NCBI GenBank assembly: GCA_964351855.1
Contig: CAYGQD010000120.1
Coordinates: forward strand, 1 to 21,430
From: JBCDHN01 sp964351855
Lineage (GTDB): Bacteria; Verrucomicrobiota; Verrucomicrobiia; Verrucomicrobiales; DEV007
Length of the DNA: 21,430 nucleotides
Direction: 5' to 3'
The translations under genes and the position numbers were made by a program. Below, one piece after another: positions 15,901-21,430 of this stretch (the stretch's first letter is position 1; each line of letters begins with the position of its first letter). The notes beneath the pieces were generated by a model. The model searched no databases. It was not told the origin of the DNA and worked only from the letters and a program-made list of their open reading frames with translations.

Positions 15901-18900
15901 TGGCATAAGGATGGATGCTGTTGCCGTCGATGTCCTGGGTGTCATAGGTTGCGGAGCGCACGATGGCCGGGGCACCAGCACTGCCTTGCTTGATGGAGAG
16001 ACTCTTCTGGAAGGTCTTCACCTCGCCCTGACCTTGATTGGTGACCTGGTAGTATTCATTGAGATACACCATGCCGTTGTTGGCCTTGAGATTGACGGTG
16101 AGGGTGGGGGAGGCTGTGGTGGGTTCCACCACACTCTCCACGCCGGAAGGGCGTGCCGCCACAGTCGCTCGTCCATCGGTGTTGAACTCGCGATAATCAA
16201 ACCAAGTCTTGTTGTCCGCGTCGGGGATCACCTCCTCAAGTTTGCGCAAGATGGTCATTCCGGCGCGATTACTGTAGATGGTGCGTTTGTTGTCATCGGG
16301 CATCGTCTCAACCGTCTTGATTGCCCAGATGTTGTAGTCGCTTAGTCCCGGAGCGGTGGGGTTACTTTCGTAACTGTAAGTATAGGTTTCACGACCTCCG
16401 CGGATCTTCTCAAGCACCACGCGTTTGTTGGTGTCGTATTCGTAGTAAAATGAGCTAAAGGCCTCAACCTCATCATCGCTGGCGAGCAAGGGATCGATCC
16501 CGCGTTTGAGCATTTGAGCATATCCCTCCGGTTGGACCACGAACTTCAATCCATGACGGAACCCATTGGCTTCATTCAGTTGATAATAACGGTAGTAACT
16601 TTGGCGAAGGAGTTTCCAAGCCTCGGTTTCACGGTTGTATTCGCCAATGGAAACGCGTTTGAGATCGTTGGCGCTGCCATGGGCTTCGTTCTCGAGGTAG
16701 TATTCGTAGACAGCCTGACGGACATCGACATCGTTGAGTTTCTGGGTGACCGAGGCCAGTTTGCCAATGTTGGCTCCATTGGCGAGGTAGGTGTAGTGAT
16801 AGCTGCTGCTCTGGGCGCCGTCCTCACTGGTAAAGACCACTTTTTCGAGCCGAAAACTTCCGTTGTAAGTGGCGGTGGTGGTGTGGCCGAAGGGATCGAC
16901 AACACGTTTGAGTTGGCCGCGCAGTGCGGCGTGATGGGTGGTGCTGTTATCGAAGAACACCCAACGCACCCCGTTCTGACGTAAGAGTTCAAATTCACGA
17001 TGCGCCGCGTTGTGAGTTAGGATGGAGCGGCTGTTGAAGAGCGGGGTCCACCCGCCACTGCCATCAGCTTTGAAGCGGGTCGTGGCATTGGCTCCGAAGA
17101 TGACCGAAACCCGAGAGTCGGCCCCGCTGTCATTGAAAGCGAGGAACGCCATTTGGTAAACGCGCCAACTAGCCCCATTGACCCCCTTGTTGCTATCGGT
17201 GATTTTATTGCTGTAACTGCGTTGATGTCCCCAACCGAGGTTGAAGCCTCGTGAAACCAAGTCTTGTTCCGTCAAGCGAAGTTGACCGGTCGCATAGCGA
17301 ACCGGAGCGCTGCTGGAGTCACTGTCCACACAAGTTTGGGACACCTCATCCCAGGATTCGTTGCCGCAGCAAGTGGAGCAGCCTGATGTTCCGGTGCCAG
17401 ATCCAGTTGTACCTGAATCAGGATCGGAAACTGGGTCGGAGTCTCCGGAGTCGCAGAAGGGGCTGCTGGAGCTTGACGATGAGGAGCTAGAAGATGAAGA
17501 ACTAGAAGATGATGAGGAGCTTTCGAAGCCGCTGGAAAAGCTGCTGCTCGAAGACGAGCTGCTGCTTGAAGACGAGCTGCCGGGACAGGCAGGTGGAGTA
17601 ATCATGCCGCAAGGCATGAATTGCTGCCTGTCAGAGTCGTAAAAAAGCCCGTTGCCACCTGCGTTTAGGGTCATTCGGGCGTCGACATCAAGCATGTCGA
17701 GAAAGAAACCAATCTCGTCAATGATACCCTCGAAATCAGGACCGTCACCGGAGCCAGAATGTCCTAACCAAATAGTGTTATTGCCTTGTTGGGCACTTTG
17801 GTTCGGATCAAGAGATTGGGTCACTGCGGTGTTCGCATCGATGCTGAGGCCGATCTCGTTGCCTGGGCTAATCCAAACAAAAATCTGGTGCCAAGTGTCG
17901 GTCGCGACCGCGCCATTGACGGTCACCGCTTTGTCCCATCCCCCACTGATCGGGCTAGTTGTGATCTTGAATGTTACGTTGCCGTCCAGGTCCACGCTCG
18001 CTTGGTATTCGTTGGTCTTCTCAAAAAGAACCCCTGGAGTAGTGCTTGCATTGAACCACATCACAATGCTGAGAGTCGCAGAATTACCAGGATTGAAAAT
18101 AGAGTCGTGAGGGTGATAAAAATTGCTTTCGAAGGAAACCGTCTGGCCCTCGTTACATTTTCCTGAACTTACCGCAGGATCGCCATAGGTGGTGAAGGAA
18201 TGATCCCCAACTAAATCACGCAGGTTGTCATGGCACTGCGCATCATAGTAGGCGGCTGGGGTTGGGATTCCCGAAGCTCCGCTGCTACTTGAAAAACTCG
18301 AACTACTGGAAGAGGAAGAGCTAAAGAGCGAAGAGGAAGAGGAAGAGCTATTGATTGATGAGGAAGAGGCAACTGGGCTGCTGCTCGAGGGGGATGGGGA
18401 AGATGAGCTGGAGCTACTGAGCGAGGATGATGAGGATGCAATCGGACTGCTACTGCTTGATGAGCTGGAGCTGGAATCAGGCCCAGGCAAAACTAGATAC
18501 TGCGCGGTCACTCTGCCCAAACCGTCATAGACGAACTTTTGAGCAGCCTCATTACCAGCTTGAGTTTGTTTGATGACGTTGTTATTGGCATCATACCAGG
18601 TCTCACTGACCAAAGCGTTGCCCACACTTCCATTTTGAGGGTTGACCGCGTAGGTCTCTTGTTTGATTTGGCGTCCCCGACTGTCGTAGTAGGTTTTGGT
18701 GCGGCCCATCAAGTTTCCTGCGGCCACCGAATCATGATAGCGCTCGACTTGGATCAGCCGATCCTCGTTGTCGTAGGTGTTCTTGGTGATGAAATCTGTG
18801 GTCCCGTCGTTGGTCTTTTCTTCATTGAGGCGATCTCGATCATCGTAGCTGAAGTAGGTAATGCGGTCGTGAGTTGGGTCGTCATCAACTGGCGATGACG

Positions 18901-20012
18901 CCTTGGTCAGATTGCCGTCTCCCCCGGGATCGCCGCCATCATACTCATTGACCTTGGTTTTCACCATGTTGTTTCCCGGAGTGCCGTCACCAGTTGGGTC
19001 CGAGTCGCTTGCTCCACTGTCATCAGTACCAATCCAGGTTTGCAGAGCAAGGCCGCGAACATCGTAGACCGTTCGGCTAATGGTGCCGCCAGGACTGACG
19101 ACCCGGTTCTGACGCCCCATTTCATCATACCCAAAGCGGGTTTCTTCGTAATGCTCGCCACGTTCTCCATTCCCGCACGGAGGGATCTTGTGGTAGACCC
19201 GGGTTGCCAACATTCGACCCCACAAATCATAAAGATGATGCGTCCAGCGCACCCAATGGGTTTGCGGAAACTCTTCATCGCTATTGAGTGGCCCGCAATC
19301 GCTTTGTCGGGTAGAGGAGATCTCATCAATGACGCGTCCGGCGAAAATCCTTGCGCGTGATTCGAACCGGCCCCACGGTGGCAAAACGCAAATTGGGATC
19401 GGTGCCGGTGGCGTAACCACTGGCTCCCCAGACTTCACGAATATCGTCGCGATAAACCGTGAACTGAACCGTACGCACTTCAATAGCCTCTTCTCCCTCA
19501 GCCAAGATCGCCTTGTGCAAAGGTCCAAAGGTTCGAATTGTTCGCCCTTGATCGTCGACTTCGTAATCAGTGGTCAAATGAGCACCCCCATCGGCTGGGG
19601 TTTGCCAACCGGTTGGAGCATCCTCCAAGAGCGTGAGGTTTGCGTCTTCGATCTTGCGAACCAGAGCACCCGTTGCCAGATCATAAACATAGTTGGTTAC
19701 AACCCCCTGCGCATCGCGGTGGTAAGTGCGCTTTCCGTAGGTGTCGAACGCGTCAACTAACGTGTCGGTAGGGCTGGCTGCGGGTAGCTCCGTGCTTTGT
19801 TCTCGAGGCTGGTAACTATCTCCCACAGGCGAAGCGCTCGAGGACGAGCTGCTGGAGCTAGGGCTAGGGCTGGAAGATGACGAACTGCTGCTGCTACTGC
19901 TCGAGGAAGAGCTACTACTCGAGCTGCTTGGAATGAACGGCGAACTGCTCGAAGACGAACTGCTGCTCGAGGACGAGCTACTGCTTGACGATGACGGACT
20001 GCTCGAACTCAT
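12942..20012 (-). CDS. Giant Rhs/YD-repeat polymorphic toxin with poly-Ser linkers and a LamG domain (two frame breaks)
   Basis: The ATG at 20012 follows GGAGGT (20021-20026) by 8 bases, giving MSSSSPSSS at the N-terminus with no signal peptide. The first and last parts share one frame and the middle (about 19345 to 14012) is in another, so two compensating single-base breaks exist. Repaired length is about 2,356 residues. Approximate order: poly-Ser 1-58; YD-repeat block 60-510; poly-Ser 512-578; LamG-like domain 580-785; poly-Ser 811-850; Cys-rich linker; DUF6531-like Rhs start (VRYATGQLRLTEQDLVSRGF) near 901; YD repeats; hyperconserved end GYRYYSPQLGKWINRDPITE and DLFGL ending at 13443; variable tip of 166 residues. 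Rhs proteins form a shell around a C-terminal toxin used against competing cells. The breaks may be mutations or sequencing errors. Confidence 0.85.
12945..13442 (-). other. Rhs C-terminal toxin tip, unclassified, possibly permuted papain-like
   Basis: The 166 residues after DLFGL form the variable tip. Tip residues 19-37 read GHEWIEIEGGKGSGLWPGG. Residues 89-100 carry CECATCADIIVC, and 124-141 read IFCATCREYTIAALTACC. An early His (20) followed far downstream by Cys-Arg-x-Tyr (129-132) recalls the GH-x-W ... NC-x-x-[FY] order of circularly permuted NlpC/P60 or LRAT-like folds. That would imply peptidase, amidase or acyltransferase chemistry. This is inference from motif order; no family was identified. 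Confidence 0.45.
14009..14012 (-). other. Frame break in Rhs gene at an A4 run (one base short)
   Basis: Reading WDAWNRLISAK, the frame is lost at the A4 run. Adding one A gives LISAKSTADALVATYAYDG, exactly the expected YD-repeat sequence, and continues to the toxin stop at 12942. It is either a one-base deletion, a -1 ribosomal slip, or a sequencing error. Confidence 0.8.
17463..17580 (-). repeat. Poly-serine linker 3 (after the LamG-like domain)
   Basis: About 39 codons, nearly all serine, with a short FSSGFE interruption. Serine codons are mixed (AGC, TCG, TCT, TCA and others), so this is not one expanding triplet. Confidence 0.85.
17581..18276 (-). other. LamG / concanavalin-like domain inserted in the Rhs protein
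   Basis: About 205 residues between two poly-Ser tracts: TVSFESNFYHPHDS, ATLSIVMWFNASTTPGVLFE, then TWHQIFVWISPGNEIGLSIDAN, NNTIWLGHSGSGDGPDFEGIIDEIGFF. The order (film-like strand, WFN, W-H, IGLSID, FEGIIDEIGFF) is typical of LamG/laminin-type jelly-roll folds that bind carbohydrates or cell surfaces. Confidence 0.75.
18277..18476 (-). repeat. Poly-serine linker 2 (before the LamG-like domain)
   Basis: About 66 codons of serine interrupted by short Pro/Ile/Ala/Leu/Phe units such as SPIASS, SPSPSS, SPVASS and SINSS. Codons are mixed. Confidence 0.85.
19340..19360 (-). other. Frame break in the N-terminal part of the Rhs gene
   Basis: The N-terminal frame reads ATVGPVRITRK and then stops; the long middle frame takes over as ARIFAGRVIDEISSTRQS. 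Removing one base near CGCAAGG joins them as VRITRRIFAGRVIDEI, a natural continuation. This is a one-base insertion relative to the expected sequence, opposite in sign to the break at 14009-14012. Confidence 0.7.
19837..20009 (-). repeat. Poly-serine N-terminal tract 1
   Basis: The first 58 or so residues of the Rhs protein are almost all serine, in three blocks split by SPFIPS and SPSPS. Codons are mixed. There is no signal peptide ahead of it. Confidence 0.85.
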
Positions 20013-20030
20013 GACTCTTAACCTCCAAAA
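20013..20030 (-). promoter_or_regulatory. Ribosome binding site of the Rhs gene
   Basis: GGAGGT on the minus strand (20021-20026), 8 bases before the ATG at 20012. It settles the start codon against upstream in-frame ATGs at 20051 and 20090, which lack such a site. Confidence 0.75.
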
Positions 20031-20267
20031 AACAACCAGACGAATTGACATCAACAGCCCAATCACCACTTGGCAAATGGTACTAACCAATAGATTTGCA
20101 GAACGTTAGATAAAATCCCTCCAACCTGGCAAGCAAATTTGGGAAAAAATCTCAACAATTAGTTAGGCAATCCTAAATGCCAACAAACCCACTAACCGAA
20201 GTGCTGTTCTGAACGACACCAAACCCTCATCTTCATGAGGCGAAAAGCGCAGCGTAGGGGACATAGG

Positions 20268-20723
20268 TTAGCTCCAATCGAAACCGAATTTGCAAAACGC
20301 ATGAGGCCAGTAGCTCCCGTAATCGCGTTCAAAGCTGTCATAAGCGGCTCGGCGAGCGACCAGATCGAGGGTATCAAGCTTGCCCGTGGCCAAATTGATC
20401 GTGTAGAGAAACTCTGCATCGCGATGGATGTCATCGGTAATCTCGTAGGTTGAAACTTTCCAGTCATTCTGGCCCTGCGGCAGCCAACCGATACGCTCGG
20501 GGGCCTTCGCGAATTCAAAGCCCTCGGCCTGTATTTCAACAGCACCGATCAGGGTTAGCCAAGCGGCGGCCTGCGAGACGTTGTTGCGGATGGTTCCGGC
20601 TTTGACTAGACCAAGGAACTTGGTCAGAGTGGGGGGAATGCCCTCAGGGTACCCGTCGTGATGGCGGTAGAAAATGAGCTGAGAGAGCCCGTCGTTGAGG
20701 ATGATGTTAGAGCGTGTTCCCAT
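20268..20723 (-). CDS. Hypothetical protein, MGTRSN-type N-terminus
   Basis: A 151-residue protein starting MGTRSNIILNDGLSQLIFYRHHDGYPEG. The MGTRSN...YRH-x-DGYP pattern recurs in small uncharacterised proteins, often in phage or accessory regions; I cannot give a function. It has no signal peptide or membrane segment and ends in FCKFGFDWS. The ATG at 20723 has a good Shine-Dalgarno (AAAGGA, 20731-20736, 7-base spacing). It is the first gene of the minus-strand accessory block, 255 bases upstream of the Rhs start; those 255 bases hold no other gene that I can see. Confidence 0.78.
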   Translation of the reverse strand: MGTRSNIILNDGLSQLIFYRHHDGYPEGIPPTLTKFLGLVKAGTIRNNVSQAAAWLTLIGAVEIQAEGFEFAKAPERIGWLPQGQNDWKVSTYEITDDIHRDAEFLYTINLATGKLDTLDLVARRAAYDSFERDYGSYWPHAFCKFGFDWS

Positions 20724-20909
20724 GAAATAGTCCTTTCATTGCGTGCCCGGCGCGAAGCGGGGCATGGGTTATCGGGTTTCACCCAGAAACAACCCGATCC
20801 AATGGACCGCGCGGTAGGGGCCAATCATGGACTAGAGTGGGAGAGGACGCTGGGCTGGTCGCCGAATCTTTGGAGGGGGTAAGTCGAGGCTTCCCAGTGC
20901 CATTCTTCT

Positions 20910-21116
20910 TCAAAGATATGGCTGGCACATCGTGATTATGCCCAATTTAAGGTGTTGAGGTAGTTTTCCCCAGGCACGGACGATTTGTGCCAATTGTGGG
21001 CAATCCGAGTCAGAAGTTTGTGGACCTATGTGTGGACATGGATGGTTGCTCAAAAAAGAAGTGGTCTCATTGTCAGTGAGTTGTGAGCTTTCGGTCGCAG
21101 GTTCGAATCCTGTCAC
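20910..21116 (-). CDS. Doubtful 68-codon ORF running antisense over the tRNA fragment
   Basis: A GTG start at 21116 has a perfect AAGGAG (21122-21127) 5 bases upstream. The first residues MTGFEPATESSQ are what any antisense reading of a tRNA T-arm gives, a well-known annotation artefact. The rest contains CPQLAQIVRAWGKLPQHLK, an amphipathic helix-turn-helix-like segment that could be genuine. Treat it as possible but probably spurious. Confidence 0.2.
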   Translation of the reverse strand: MTGFEPATESSQLTDNETTSFLSNHPCPHIGPQTSDSDCPQLAQIVRAWGKLPQHLKLGIITMCQPYL

Positions 21117-21121
21117 CCCGA
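21093..21121 (+). tRNA. tRNA 3'-end fragment (tRNA-Pro-like), possible attachment-site remnant
   Basis: The 29 bases contain a T-arm (GCAGG, loop TTCGAAT, CCTGT at 21097-21113), the acceptor 3' strand CACCCCG (21114-21120) and discriminator A. CCA is not encoded. A matching 5' strand, CGGGGTG, is absent upstream. tRNA-Pro genes typically begin CGGGGTG and end this way. A CTCA-TTGTCAG-TGAG hairpin at 21066-21080 resembles an anticodon arm (GTC), but the remaining arms do not fold, so this is a fragment and not a working tRNA. Confidence 0.6.
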
Positions 21122-21430
21122 CTCCTTATTATCAGGGAGTTACGCAAATTTAGGGCGGGATATGGATGATCGTTATCGCCAATGATCGCCCAGTTTCTCG
21201 CCAAAAAGCAGGCGCAGTCAGGGGAGTCGTTCATGTCGCCGTTCGAGTATCCGGCAACTCAACACGAACGTCACCTCGGTTCCACGGCTACCGAAATTCA
21301 CGCGACTACCAAGCTTGGCTTCCTTCCCTGGAATCCTTCCTTGCACGGACTACAGTCCCGAGTTGGATCCCTAAGCCATGGACGAAGAAACAGGAGTGAA
21401 TTCGGTTCTTGAGCCAACACGCAATTGCTG

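Larger units (their letters stand above)
20724..21430. other. Gene-poor right end
   Basis: About 700 bases with no confident gene apart from a tRNA fragment and a doubtful 68-codon ORF (both listed separately). Plus-strand frames at 21166-21412 show no domain or credible composition. No integrase or transposase is seen. Confidence 0.5.

Noticed and set aside
14819..16345. 508-residue open frame on the plus strand, rich in Val, Ile and Gly
   Set aside because: It is the antisense shadow of the YD-repeat core; repetitive coding sequence often leaves such open frames. No start site or domain supports it.
17463..20009. Poly-Ser regions as a CRISPR array or DNA satellite
   Set aside because: The repetition is in the protein; at DNA level units vary through codon changes and there are no regular spacers.
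21048..21121. A complete functional tRNA (Asp-like GTC anticodon)
   Set aside because: The anticodon-like hairpin exists, but the acceptor stem does not pair, the D-arm is poor and the variable region is too long without a stem.

Overview
The window most likely comes from a member of the Planctomycetota-Verrucomicrobiota group, probably a verrucomicrobium. The evidence is a DUF1592-type planctomycete cytochrome c protein, a secreted EF-hand protein, poly-serine linkers in a very large Rhs protein, and a moderately high-GC backbone. No rRNA or ribosomal protein is present, so this placement rests on family knowledge and overall impression only.

Bases 1-3800: a partial DUF1592 heme protein (minus strand, running off the left edge) diverges from a complete YdeP-type molybdopterin oxidoreductase (plus). 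A small MGLDIYF-type hypothetical gene (minus) follows. Bases 3824-6060: a decayed minus-strand STAND NTPase gene (DUF4062-like head, nSTAND1 ATPase, one membrane segment, coiled coil). It is broken by three in-frame TAG codons and at least three frame changes, and it carries two palindromic REP-like elements. Bases 6273-12001 are ordinary chromosome: a small PAS/LOV-like protein without the photoactive Cys, an EF-hand protein, a serine hydrolase, RdgB, and a U32/DUF3656 protein with iron-sulfur cysteines. RdgB and U32 diverge with 27 bases between their start codons.

Bases 12461-20723: a minus-strand accessory island. In transcription order it holds an MGTRSN-type small hypothetical protein, then a giant Rhs polymorphic toxin of about 2,356 residues once two single-base frame breaks are repaired, then a 156-residue candidate immunity protein starting 10 bases after the toxin stop. 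The Rhs protein begins directly with poly-serine. It carries an extra YD-repeat block, a LamG-like domain flanked by poly-serine linkers, a complete Rhs core, and a 166-residue Cys-rich tip. The tip has a His...Cys arrangement suggestive of a permuted papain-like fold. Bases 20724-21430 contain no confident gene but include a 29-base tRNA 3'-end fragment (tRNA-Pro-like), a possible integration scar.

The most interesting signals are the Rhs architecture with its untyped tip and immunity pair, and the decayed STAND gene with repeats inserted in its reading frame. Four of the frame breaks sit at or near short homopolymers, so sequencing error is a real alternative to biological decay for those sites. 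The in-frame TAG codons are not explained that way.
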